The notes under the pieces: model-generated
Seen by the model: the letters and a program-made list of their open reading frames with translations, nothing else
Database searches by the model: none
Told to the model about the DNA's origin: nothing
Translations under genes and position numbers: made by a program
Source: Hyphomonadaceae bacterium
GTDB taxonomy: Bacteria > Pseudomonadota > Alphaproteobacteria > Caulobacterales > Hyphomonadaceae
Assembly: GCA_028285145.1 (NCBI GenBank)
Contig: JANQQC010000011.1
Location: forward strand, 1 to 64,000
Length of the DNA: 64,000 bases
Direction: 5' to 3'
Part shown: piece by piece, positions 17,446-25,752 of the stretch
How the letters are laid out: each line of letters starts with the position of its first letter
How positions within the stretch are numbered: the stretch's first letter is position 1

Positions 17446-19631
17446 CAGAACTCGTATCCGAGCTCAATGCCATATGTGAGCGGCTCAGAGGCGTAGGTAG
17501 AGAACGACCCTGCAGAGGCGGCGCGGTAGTATTCCTCATCACCGAGATTTTTGCCCCAGAGCGCGACCGACCAGCCGGCCTCAGCTTCGTACTTCACGCG
17601 CGCATTTACGAGCGTTGGTACGTCGATCAGCGCGTGCGGCGGATCGTTCGCCACAAGGCTCCAGCTATCGTCTTCGAAGTTGATATCGCCGGAGAAGATC
17701 AGATCCCCGCCCTGGATTGGCATCGTATAGAGCGCACCAATCGTGGCCTTGTATTCCGGCGCGTTCTTCAGATCGAGGGTCGACGCGCACGCCACCGAGA
17801 CGACACCGCCGCAAGCCGGCGTTGCACCCTCATTCGTAAGGCCGCCGGCGGCAACATCGTCGATTTCCGTGTACTCAGCGTCAAGCAGTCCAAGATTACC
17901 GTTGATCTGGAAGTTGTCCGTTGCCTGCACGACCCACTCAAACTCAAGACCCTGAATCTCCGTCTCAGGCACATTGAAGCGCGTGAAGCCGAGGCCTGGC
18001 ACAGTCGCGCCGATCTGAAGGTCTTCATAGGTATTGAAGAAGTAGGTCGCGTTGAACCGGACCCGGTCATTGAAGAGATCGGTCTTCACACCAGCCTCGA
18101 AGGACTCAAGCGTCTCCTTGCGGACAGGCAGGAATACGGCCGCGGGCGAGAACGCATCAGGAGACCAACCGCCGGACTTGAAGCCCGTCGAGAATTTGGC
18201 GTAGCCGAGCACCGACTCGTTGAAGCGATAGTCAGCGCCGACCGTGTAGCTGATATTGCTGAAATCGCGCTCATCGATGCGGGACAGACCTGACAACAGC
18301 GCCTCTGCGTCAAGCTCCTTGGTCTCCGTTGTATAACGCAGGCCGCCTGTGAGGCCGAGTTGGTCGGTCACATTGTAAGTCCCTTGCCCGAACAGAGCGA
18401 AGGACTCCGTTTCGGTGTTCACCGAGAATGGGAAGACGAAGGTCGTGTTCAACTCAAGCTGCTCGGTGAAGTAGTAAGCACCGAGAAGCCAGTCATGCGG
18501 GCCGTCATTCGAGGCCAGCGTGAACTCCTGGCTGAACTGATCTTGATTGGTGTCCTGAATGTATGGAAACCCAATGCGGGTCGAGAGATTGTCATCGAGA
18601 TTCCTTACGCCGGTCAGGGAGGTGAACGTGACACCTTCCATGGCCGCCTCGATGTTCACAGACGCCCCGCCAGACTTCAGGCGCTGATTATAATCAGTGA
18701 AGCAACCGAGCGGCTGGAAGTTGCCGGGTGTGAAGGCCGAGCACGTGGTGCCTTCCAGTGGTTCGATGGTGAAGATGTCATTGTCGACATCGCCGCCCAC
18801 CGCCAAGTCGCCGTTTGGCGCGGCGGAATCAGGGATTGGGTCCGATCGGTCGAGCGTCTGGTCAGCAGAGATAAGCACGCTCCAGACATCATTAAACTCA
18901 TGATAGAGGCTGCCACGCACAGCCAGTGTGTGAAGGCGACCAACATCCCGGTCCTGCCCTTCAAAATCACCATTCGGGCGAAGCGTGTGGAAGCCATCCC
19001 GCTCGCGATGGAGCGCCGTCAGCCGGAATGCCGTGCGGTCGTCAATCTGGTAGTTCGCCGTTCCGCGCAGATCGAGGCGGCCTTCATTGCCGATTGTGGT
19101 CAGCACATTGGCGCTGTTCTCGAATTGCGGCTTCACGGATGTCAGCTTGATGGCACCGCCAATCGTGTTCCGCCCGTATAGCGTGCCCTGCGGGCCGCGA
19201 AGCACTTCGATCTGCTCAAGATCCACAACGTCCATCAGGGAGCCAACGGACCGGCCGATATAGATACCATCCACATAGATGCCAACAGCCTGATCGACCG
19301 CGCCGCGGCTTTCATCCTCGCCAACCCCGCGCAGGAAGATCCGCGCCGCACTCGCCGTACCTGTATTGGTCGCGATGTTGATGTTCGGGGCAAGGAATTG
19401 CAGGTCCCGAATGTTCTGTACCTGCTTGTCTTCAATGTCTTCGGTGCTCAGGGCGGTAACAGCAACGGGCACATCCTGGAGGTTTTCCTCAGTCCGCTGC
19501 GCCGTCACAAGAACGGTGCCGAGCCGGCGGGAGTCCGCCGCATCATCTTCCTGCGCGACGGCCGGAGCCGAAAGGGTAACTGCTAGTGCTGAGGTCGCGA
19601 CGGTCGCCGCAAGAAACGTCCTGAAAGCCAT
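17445..19631 (-). CDS. TonB-dependent receptor (second)
   Basis: A 728-residue outer-membrane receptor. Signal peptide ends at AVAQ; a TonB-box-like TVLVTAQR precedes the plug (DVPVAVTALSTEDIEDKQV ... GPQGTLYGRNTIGGAIKLTS). The barrel ends with Phe (LGYEF). This plug pattern is that of the broad sphingomonad/caulobacter-type receptors used for aromatics and other organics. ATG at 19631 follows GGGAGAG; the frame is open to 19715 but that part covers the operator. The operator is 41 bp upstream and a VOC lipoprotein-like gene follows with a 1-bp overlap. Confidence 0.9.
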   Translation of the reverse strand: MAFRTFLAATVATSALAVTLSAPAVAQEDDAADSRRLGTVLVTAQRTEENLQDVPVAVTALSTEDIEDKQVQNIRDLQFLAPNINIATNTGTASAARIFLRGVGEDESRGAVDQAVGIYVDGIYIGRSVGSLMDVVDLEQIEVLRGPQGTLYGRNTIGGAIKLTSVKPQFENSANVLTTIGNEGRLDLRGTANYQIDDRTAFRLTALHRERDGFHTLRPNGDFEGQDRDVGRLHTLAVRGSLYHEFNDVWSVLISADQTLDRSDPIPDSAAPNGDLAVGGDVDNDIFTIEPLEGTTCSAFTPGNFQPLGCFTDYNQRLKSGGASVNIEAAMEGVTFTSLTGVRNLDDNLSTRIGFPYIQDTNQDQFSQEFTLASNDGPHDWLLGAYYFTEQLELNTTFVFPFSVNTETESFALFGQGTYNVTDQLGLTGGLRYTTETKELDAEALLSGLSRIDERDFSNISYTVGADYRFNESVLGYAKFSTGFKSGGWSPDAFSPAAVFLPVRKETLESFEAGVKTDLFNDRVRFNATYFFNTYEDLQIGATVPGLGFTRFNVPETEIQGLEFEWVVQATDNFQINGNLGLLDAEYTEIDDVAAGGLTNEGATPACGGVVSVACASTLDLKNAPEYKATIGALYTMPIQGGDLIFSGDINFEDDSWSLVANDPPHALIDVPTLVNARVKYEAEAGWSVALWGKNLGDEEYYRAASAGSFSTYASEPLTYGIELGYEF

Positions 19632-19672
19632 GGTTCTCTCCCGTAGAACGACGCTGATCGCCGCATGATTAC

Positions 19673-19688
19673 AAATGATATATCTTTT
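19673..19688. promoter_or_regulatory. Operator copy 6 of the seven-site regulon
   Basis: AAATGATATATCTTTT, identical to copies 2 and 5, lies 41 bp before the second TonB receptor. Confidence 0.75.
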
Positions 19689-19772
19689 GCCGGAAGCAGC
19701 AATATGTCCGGACAATGAATCTAAGTATGTGGCATTGGCGCTACAGATGATGCGCCGCCGGGCGAGGATTGC

Positions 19773-20174
19773 CTAGTTTGCGGGCGCCGGAAGCGCCTCC
19801 ACGAGGAAGACCTCGAATGTGCCCCACTCGCCATCGATCCGCGCCTTCTTGAGCACCTCGTATTCCGGGCTCGCCCAGAAGGCGCGCGCGGCCTCCATGT
19901 TGGGCCAGCGGGAGATGACATGGCTCTCAAAGCCCGGTTCGCCTTCCAGCACCTCCGCCCCCCGCCCTATGGCGACATAGGAGCCCCCATACTTCTCGTA
20001 GAGCGGGCCGAGCTGCGACGCATATCCCGCCATGAAAGCCTCGCGGTCATGCACAGTGCCTAGCACCACCATGTAAGCGCCGGTCTCTGGCGGTGCCGGC
20101 GCTGCGTCGGGCGGGGTTGCACAACTAGCCAAAGCCATCGCGCCCCCAACACAGATTAGGTGAGAGAGTTTCAT
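19773..20174 (-). CDS. DUF1330-like lipoprotein
   Basis: A 133-residue protein with signal peptide and lipobox LASC (Cys18). The mature part (GAYMVVLGTVHDREAFMAGYASQL, SHVISRWPNMEAARAFWASPEY) fits the dimeric alpha/beta-barrel DUF1330 family, the superfamily that also includes YciI, muconolactone isomerase and IsdG-type haem monooxygenases. Most relatives are cytoplasmic; a membrane-anchored form is unusual. The gene is divergent from the amidase operon across operator copy 7. Confidence 0.75.
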   Translation of the reverse strand: MKLSHLICVGGAMALASCATPPDAAPAPPETGAYMVVLGTVHDREAFMAGYASQLGPLYEKYGGSYVAIGRGAEVLEGEPGFESHVISRWPNMEAARAFWASPEYEVLKKARIDGEWGTFEVFLVEALPAPAN

Positions 20175-20217
20175 CGGGTATGCTCCATCATCGATAGGGG
20201 TCGGCTAGACTTGACCA

Positions 20218-20233
20218 AAAAGATATATCATTT
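20218..20233. promoter_or_regulatory. Operator copy 7 of the seven-site regulon
   Basis: AAAAGATATATCATTT lies between the DUF1330 lipoprotein (43 bp before its start) and the isochorismatase-led operon (33 bp before its start). TTGACC just to the left (20211) could be a -35 box of the rightward promoter. Confidence 0.75.
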
Positions 20234-20266
20234 GAAGACGAGTGACATTGCAAGCGGGATGAGGAC

Positions 20267-20962
20267 ATGACCGACTATCCAACCGAGCCGACGATGGCGG
20301 TCTCCGACAAGACCGCACGTGAAATCTTCGAGGATGTCCGGGCCAACCCCGCCCGCGCCCGGTTCGGGTTTGGGGAGAAAATCGCCATCGTGAATGTCGA
20401 TCCACAACAGGCCTACACGCGGCCAGACCTCTTCAAGACCGCCTACATCACCGACCCGCGCCAGATTGAACACATCAACGAAATCTCCAAACGCGCCCGG
20501 GCAAAGAGCCTTCCAGTTGTCTGGACTCATGTCGCCTATATGGAGAATGCTGCAGATGCCGGCGTCTGGGGCACCCGGACAGACACGCCTGACAGCCTGC
20601 AAAACATCAAGTCAGGGTCCGAGCGAAACGCCTTCGATGACCGCCTTGAAATCGATCCCAGCGTTGATGCGGTTTACGAGAAGCGGATGCCGAGCGCGTT
20701 CTTTGAAACCCGGCTCGCGTCTTTCCTCACATGGCACAAAGTCGACACCGTTATCGTTACTGGTGGCTCCACGTCCGGCTGCGTGCGCGCCACCGCCGTG
20801 GACAGCCTGTCGCACGGATATCGCACCATTGTTCCCATGGAGTGCGTCGCCGACAAGCATGAGAGCTATCACTTCGCCAACCTCACAGACCTTCAGCTGA
20901 AGTACGCAGACGTGGTGGAGGTTCAGGAAGTCTATGACTGGATCGAGGCCTATCGCGGATGA
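20267..20962 (+). CDS. Isochorismatase-family cysteine hydrolase (candidate half-amidase)
   Basis: A 231-residue cysteine hydrolase with the complete triad: Asp45 (NVDPQQAY), Lys139 (YEKRMPSAF) and Cys172 (STSGCVRATA, with the cis-peptide turn). The family includes maleamate amidohydrolase, ureidoacrylate and N-carbamoylsarcosine amidases. It is first in a five-gene operon and overlaps the next gene by ATGA. Since the next two genes resemble allantoinase/cyclic-imide hydrolases, a half-amide hydrolase releasing ammonia and a dicarboxylate is the most economical role. Confidence 0.88.
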   Translation: MTDYPTEPTMAVSDKTAREIFEDVRANPARARFGFGEKIAIVNVDPQQAYTRPDLFKTAYITDPRQIEHINEISKRARAKSLPVVWTHVAYMENAADAGVWGTRTDTPDSLQNIKSGSERNAFDDRLEIDPSVDAVYEKRMPSAFFETRLASFLTWHKVDTVIVTGGSTSGCVRATAVDSLSHGYRTIVPMECVADKHESYHFANLTDLQLKYADVVEVQEVYDWIEAYRG

Positions 20963-21903
20963 CACGACCCGATCCCAACCTTTATGACTACTGGCCCTAT
21001 CAGGGCCGCCCGAAGATCGAATGGCCCGGCGGCAAAAGGCTCGCCTTCTGGATCGCGCCCAATATCGAATACTATGAATTCGACCCGCCCCCGAACCCGC
21101 AGCGCCAGCCCTGGCCGCGCCCTAACCCCGACATAATCGGCTACTCCCAGCGCGACTGGGGCAACAGGATCGGCCACTGGCGGTTGATGGACCTGCTCGA
21201 CAAGTACGGAATGCGCGGTTCGATCTCACTGTCGATCGGACTGATCGACCACCACCCCGAAATCATCGAAGCCTGCAAGGCGCGCAACTGGGAGTTCTTC
21301 TCCCACGGCATCTATAATACCCGCTATTCCTACGGCATGGACGAAGCGCAGGAACGCGCCGTCATCGAGGACTCGATCAAGTCCGTTCAGGACGCCACAG
21401 GCGACCGCATCCGTGGCTATCTCGCCCCTGCCCTCACCCATACAGAGCGAACGCTGGACCTCATTGCCGAGTATGATTTCTGGTATTCCTGCGACCTCTT
21501 TCAGGATGACCAGCCTCAACCCCTGAAGACAAGGACGGGCAAGCTCGTCTCGATGCCCTATTCGCTCGAAGTGAATGATGTCATCACCTACTCCGTGCAG
21601 GGATGGTCGCCGCAGCGCTATACAGACATCCTGATCCGCCACTTCGATCAACTTCTTGAAGAAGGCGAAGAGTCCGGCACCGTGATGTGCATTCCGCTTC
21701 ACGCCTACCTTGTGAGCCAGCCCCACCGCCTGCGCGTCTTCGAAGACGCCCTAAAACACATCGCTGCCCACCGGGACGATATCTGGATCACGACAGGAGC
21801 TGAGATCGCCGAACACTTCCGCGAGCACTACTGGGACCAGAGCCTTGCCGACATCAAGGTACGCGGCGTTACTACAGGAGGAACCGGCTTTGCCCCTGCC
21901 TGA
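20959..21903 (+). CDS. Polysaccharide-deacetylase-fold protein, PuuE/cyclic-imide hydrolase type (1)
   Basis: A 314-residue NodB-like barrel protein. SQRDWGNRIGHWRLMDLLDKYGMRGSISLS, HPEIIEACKARNWEFFSHG and GYLAPALTHTERTLDLIAEYDFWYSCD are the hallmarks of the PuuE allantoinase and imidase branch rather than sugar deacetylases; the usual TFDD metal motif is absent. Enzymes of this branch open cyclic amides or imides. The start overlaps the amidase stop, and the stop lies inside the start of the second paralogue. No signal peptide: cytoplasmic. Confidence 0.85.
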   Translation: MTRPDPNLYDYWPYQGRPKIEWPGGKRLAFWIAPNIEYYEFDPPPNPQRQPWPRPNPDIIGYSQRDWGNRIGHWRLMDLLDKYGMRGSISLSIGLIDHHPEIIEACKARNWEFFSHGIYNTRYSYGMDEAQERAVIEDSIKSVQDATGDRIRGYLAPALTHTERTLDLIAEYDFWYSCDLFQDDQPQPLKTRTGKLVSMPYSLEVNDVITYSVQGWSPQRYTDILIRHFDQLLEEGEESGTVMCIPLHAYLVSQPHRLRVFEDALKHIAAHRDDIWITTGAEIAEHFREHYWDQSLADIKVRGVTTGGTGFAPA

Positions 21904-22801
21904 TGATTACCTTACCTACCCTCATCGCTCCCATGGCATGGATCAGGACCTCTATGACTGGGACCCGGCCGATCGCCGCGCGCCTGTTCAACTGGCCTCC
22001 GGCGTAAAGGCGATGGCCACCATCGTTATCCCGCTCGAATTCTTTCCGCTCAACCCGCCGGGCGAGCCATTCAAGCATCCCGGAGCAATGAAGACGCCTT
22101 ATCCGGACCTGCGCCATTTCACGACGCGCGACTATGGGAATCGTGTCGGCGTGTACCGGCTGCTGCGTGCACTGGAGACCGTTAGCCTGAAAGCCACCTT
22201 CGCGGTCAACGCAGAGATCGCCCGGCGCTACCCGCCGCTGATCGAAGCTGTCCGCACGGCCGGGCACGAAATCGCCGCCTATGGCGTCTCGACCGCGCAC
22301 ATTCATCATGCCGGCCTGTCCGGGGCCGAAGAACTCGCACTCATCGAAAACACCCGCAAGGCCTTTCCTAATGCGCGGACATGGATGAGCCCGGCCCGTA
22401 ACCAGTCCTTCAAGACGCTGGATCTCATCCGGCAGTCGGGCTTCGACATCTGCCTCGACTGGGAAATGGACCAAAGGCCGCTCGCCATGGGAACCAAAGC
22501 CGGTGAGATACATGCGCTACCCCTCATGAATGAGCTCGGGGATTTCAAGCTTCTGCTCGACCGATCCCAGAGTGAGGACGAATGGGCCGACCAGATTCTG
22601 GAAGCGGCACGGTTCCATATCGACGAACATGAGCAGCGTGGCGCACAATGCTTTGCCTTCACGCTCACGCCCTACGCCGCCGGACAACCTTTCCGCATGC
22701 ACGCTGTTCGCCGCATCCTTGATGGCCTTGCCAACATGGATGGCCTCGCCGTGGCGACTGCCGCTGAAACCGTGGATGCCTTCTCGGAGACAAAGACATG
22801 A
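21890..22801 (+). CDS. Polysaccharide-deacetylase-fold protein, PuuE/cyclic-imide hydrolase type (2)
   Basis: A 303-residue paralogue of the preceding protein (TTRDYGNRVGVYRLLRALE, AVRTAGHEIAAYGVS, TWMSPARNQSFKTLDLIRQSGFDICLDWEMD). The start is judged to be TTG at 21890, preceded at 8 bases by AGGAGG, the best ribosome site in this operon; it overlaps the previous gene by 14 bp. A start at 21845 has no such site. It differs from copy 1 in several loop residues (for example AYGVS in place of SHGIY), so the two may be a heteromer or act on different rings. It overlaps the next gene by ATGA. Confidence 0.85.
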   Translation: MPLPDDYLTYPHRSHGMDQDLYDWDPADRRAPVQLASGVKAMATIVIPLEFFPLNPPGEPFKHPGAMKTPYPDLRHFTTRDYGNRVGVYRLLRALETVSLKATFAVNAEIARRYPPLIEAVRTAGHEIAAYGVSTAHIHHAGLSGAEELALIENTRKAFPNARTWMSPARNQSFKTLDLIRQSGFDICLDWEMDQRPLAMGTKAGEIHALPLMNELGDFKLLLDRSQSEDEWADQILEAARFHIDEHEQRGAQCFAFTLTPYAAGQPFRMHAVRRILDGLANMDGLAVATAAETVDAFSETKT

Positions 22802-23913
22802 ACAGGCGCGAACTTCTTCTCGCTGCGACCGCGACCGCTCTCGCAGCCCCAGCCTTCGCACAGGACACACCGGGCCTCCGCTATACCGCCATCGCGCTCC
22901 AGACGGTCTGCGATGCGGTCAATCAGGATTCAACTGTTGAAGATGCTCACGCCCGCATGGACGCGGCCATCGCTCGCGTCCGAGGCCAGATCGGCGCATC
23001 GCGCGGATTCCTGAAAGGCTTTAACGGCTACGACACAAAACTCGTCGTCCTGCCGGAATACTGGATGACAGGTTTCCCCCTTGGAGAGTCCCGGGAGGAA
23101 TGGCAGGCCAAAGCCGCGATTGCCATGGACGGCCCGTTTGCCGAGAAGCTCGCCGGTCTCGCCCAGACCTTCGGAATCTATCTGTGCTCGAACCATTACG
23201 AGACCGACCCGAACTTCCCGAACCTCTATTTCCAGTCCAACGTCATCTACAGCCCGTCCGGCGACACAGTGCTGCGGTATCGGCGGATGATTTCGCTCTA
23301 CACGCCGAGCCCCTATGATGTTTGGGACAAGTACCTCGATACATATGGTGCCGATGCCGTTTTCCCGGTCGCCGACACCGAAATAGGCGTACTGGCAACC
23401 ATAGCGAGCGAGGAAATCCTGTATCCGGAGATCGCGCGTATGACGGCTTTCAAGGGTGCAGAGGTGTTCCTGCACCCGACCTCGGAAGTCGGCGCGCCGG
23501 GCCTGACGCCCAAGCACATCGCCAAGAAGGCCCGCGCCATCGAGAACATCGCCTATCTCGTCTCGGCAAACTCAGCCGGGATCATCGGAACCCCCGTCCC
23601 TGCCGCGTCGACCGATGCCATGTCCATCATACTGGACTGGTATGGACGCACGCTCGCCGAGTCGGGAACGGGTGAGACCCTGAACGCCAATGCCGTGCTG
23701 GATATTGGCGCGCTGCGCGAGACGCGCCGCAAGACCGGTATGACAAATACACTGTCACGCCTTCCAAACGATGCCTTCGAGACAGCCTATGCGCAGGCCG
23801 ATCACGCCCCCGCCAATCGCTCGCCAGCCAATCGAATGATGTCTCGCGCCGAGGCCATCGCCTCCCAGCAAACCGTCATTGACCGTCTCGTGGAAGATGG
23901 CGTTCTGAAGTGA
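22798..23913 (+). CDS. Secreted nitrilase-like protein with altered catalytic triad
   Basis: A 371-residue carbon-nitrogen hydrolase-fold protein with a Tat-like signal (NRRELLLAATATALAAPAFA). The fold is clear (VVLPEYWMTGFP with Glu87; IYSPSGDTVLRYRRM; GAEVFLHPTSEVG). Two catalytic positions look changed: the Lys of the usual RK motif is Arg (162/163), and the Cys after IGVL is replaced in TIASEEILYPE, where Ser204 aligns best. It may be a non-catalytic binding protein, or use another chemistry. It overlaps the second deacetylase-fold gene by 4 bp; a cytoplasmic-to-envelope switch inside one operon is notable. Confidence 0.8.
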   Translation: MNRRELLLAATATALAAPAFAQDTPGLRYTAIALQTVCDAVNQDSTVEDAHARMDAAIARVRGQIGASRGFLKGFNGYDTKLVVLPEYWMTGFPLGESREEWQAKAAIAMDGPFAEKLAGLAQTFGIYLCSNHYETDPNFPNLYFQSNVIYSPSGDTVLRYRRMISLYTPSPYDVWDKYLDTYGADAVFPVADTEIGVLATIASEEILYPEIARMTAFKGAEVFLHPTSEVGAPGLTPKHIAKKARAIENIAYLVSANSAGIIGTPVPAASTDAMSIILDWYGRTLAESGTGETLNANAVLDIGALRETRRKTGMTNTLSRLPNDAFETAYAQADHAPANRSPANRMMSRAEAIASQQTVIDRLVEDGVLK

Positions 23914-23926
23914 AGAAAGAGCCCTG

Positions 23927-24340
23927 ATGACTGACTTTCCCCCGACCGTCGAGAAACAGGCCCAGACCTGCTACCTTGTGATATGCCGCGATGGTCCCGG
24001 CTCAGCCGAGCCAAGACAGACCCATCTTGCCGGCCATTTGGAGCATGTGGAGAACAACTGGCAGTGCTACGTGACCGCCGGCCCCATCCGCGAACCAGGT
24101 GGCGACGCGCTGGTCGGTTCGGTGTTTCTGGTCAATGCCGACAGTCTGGACGAGGCTCAGGCGCTGATGGAAGGCGACCCCTACATCACCTGCGGCATGT
24201 ACGAGACGATCGAATATAAGGAACTGACCAATTCGATCGGGCTCTATCCGGGCGGCAAGATCTGGGAGAGCGTCGACGCCATCCGTCATCGGGCAGCTGG
24301 CGGGCCAACCGATGATCTTTCGAAAGGTATAGACGCCTAG
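23927..24340 (+). CDS. YciI-like protein
   Basis: A 137-residue protein of the dimeric alpha/beta-barrel class. HLAGHLEHVENNWQ, the AGPIRE turn, and GDPYITCGMYETIEY match YciI, whose His and Asp are thought to be active-site residues. The C-terminal 40 residues are an extension. It is last in the amidase operon, 13 bp after the nitrilase-like gene, and ends 3 bp inside the convergent FAD gene. It might act as a lactone or ring isomerase; not known. Confidence 0.75.
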   Translation: MTDFPPTVEKQAQTCYLVICRDGPGSAEPRQTHLAGHLEHVENNWQCYVTAGPIREPGGDALVGSVFLVNADSLDEAQALMEGDPYITCGMYETIEYKELTNSIGLYPGGKIWESVDAIRHRAAGGPTDDLSKGIDA

Positions 24341-25611
24341 CGCTTTACCGCTTCGATAATACGCGGGGCGAGCCGGGCATTGAAATCCATGATGTGAGAG
24401 ATGGACTCAAAGCTGAAAAGCGCGCCCGTATACCAGGTGCTGTCCTGCCCCTGCATCCGGTCCATGCGCGTCAGCAGGCCGCCACGGATGGCTTCGGGCC
24501 GCCATTGTGCGAAGTAGATCCACTTTCGCAGCATGATGACGTTGGGGTTCTCCCCGCCGCGATCCTTGATTTCATCTTCGAGAATTTCTTGAAGCTCGGC
24601 TTCTGAGTAATCGCCGGGAATCTGTCCGGTGATGAACAGCCGTCCGCCGAGTTCAGGAGCATCGGCTTCATAGCGCGCGCCCAGCATTTTGCCTTTGGGC
24701 GAGCCCGGCCGTGCCGCTTCGCTGTAACCGTCAATCTGGAAGCCTTCGAACCATTTCTCAACGGCGACGAGCGCACTGGCATAACCGGTCCAGTCAAAGC
24801 TGTCATTGAGCCAGGCCTCGGCCTCATTGGGTTCAACAACGTCAAAAAACTGGTCGAAGGGTGCCGCGCAAACCACGCCGTCAAAGGCGCGCGCCTCATC
24901 GTTCACGGTCAGCGTCACGCCGGTTTCATCGCGCTTGATCGCACTGACGGCGGCGTCCGTCTCGACGGTGAGGCCGTCCGCCACGCGCTTCCAGAACTCG
25001 GTCCATCCCTGTTCGGGCGCATGAATCTGGTTGAATTGTCCAGAGAGCAACAGGTCGACATCGATCCAGCGCAACGCCTGGATCGTGCTCACCTCGTCAA
25101 GCACGCCATAGCCCATCGTCGTGAGAATGCGGTGCATGAAACGCTCGATCTTGCGCAGCCCCCGCGCCTTCAGCCAAGCCTCCACCGGGAGCGCGGCTTC
25201 GGCCAGCGCTGCATCATCGTCGGGATTTTTGCTAAGTTTGCGCAGCAGACGGCGACGCGACCACATGAAGTGCAGCATTTGCAGCGCAAAACTCTTACCG
25301 CTGCCATCCTTCACATAGTCGATGAAAGGCTTGCCGTCATAACGGGACTCCCCGTTCTGGCGCAGGGTGATGCCTAGCTCCTTCATCCACTTCTTAGCGA
25401 TGCGGTGGCCCATGGCCGTGTAGGACGTACCCAGTTCAATGGGGCGGGCATAATCGTAGAGTGAGTAGGATTTACCGCCGAGCATCGATTCGCGCTCGAA
25501 GACGGTGACCTCGAGACCATCGGTATCAGCCAGCATACGCGCCAGCGAAAGACCCGCAGGACCGCCGCCCACAATTGCGAGTCGATAGGACTGACGCTCG
25601 GTTATTGTCAC
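24337..25611 (-). CDS. FAD-dependent oxidoreductase (amine oxidase/protoporphyrinogen-oxidase-like fold)
   Basis: A 424-residue flavoprotein beginning with the dinucleotide motif AIVGGGPAGLSLARML (residues 13-28) and an acidic strand end VFERESMLGGKS. The middle part is helical and the C-terminal YTGALFSFESISHIM resembles the FAD-closing segment. No signal peptide, in contrast to the flavoprotein at 1889. The start is GTG at 25611. It converges on the amidase operon and has no copy of the regulon operator, so membership of the pathway is uncertain. Confidence 0.75.
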   Translation of the reverse strand: MTITERQSYRLAIVGGGPAGLSLARMLADTDGLEVTVFERESMLGGKSYSLYDYARPIELGTSYTAMGHRIAKKWMKELGITLRQNGESRYDGKPFIDYVKDGSGKSFALQMLHFMWSRRRLLRKLSKNPDDDAALAEAALPVEAWLKARGLRKIERFMHRILTTMGYGVLDEVSTIQALRWIDVDLLLSGQFNQIHAPEQGWTEFWKRVADGLTVETDAAVSAIKRDETGVTLTVNDEARAFDGVVCAAPFDQFFDVVEPNEAEAWLNDSFDWTGYASALVAVEKWFEGFQIDGYSEAARPGSPKGKMLGARYEADAPELGGRLFITGQIPGDYSEAELQEILEDEIKDRGGENPNVIMLRKWIYFAQWRPEAIRGGLLTRMDRMQGQDSTWYTGALFSFESISHIMDFNARLAPRIIEAVKR

Positions 25612-25752
25612 GCACTAACGCCTTGAAAAACTACGCTTACACTATCGGCGCTCAACCATCCGCGCCGCCCGGACGGTCTTTGGACATCAGGCATTTCGCC
25701 CCGGTTAATTAATTCTGAAAGAGCGCGGCCAAGCGACAGGCCCGCCACCGGC

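Noticed and set aside
16348-19181. Long plus-strand frames opposite the VOC and TonB receptor genes
   Set aside because: Antisense to well-supported genes, no domains.
6933-20254. TTGCAAG near three operator copies
   Set aside because: Spacing to the operator varies (2, 24 and 15 bp), and it is absent at the other four copies.
20959-22801. Chitin or peptidoglycan deacetylases
   Set aside because: The NodB metal motif is missing and the motifs match the PuuE/imidase branch; no signal peptides.
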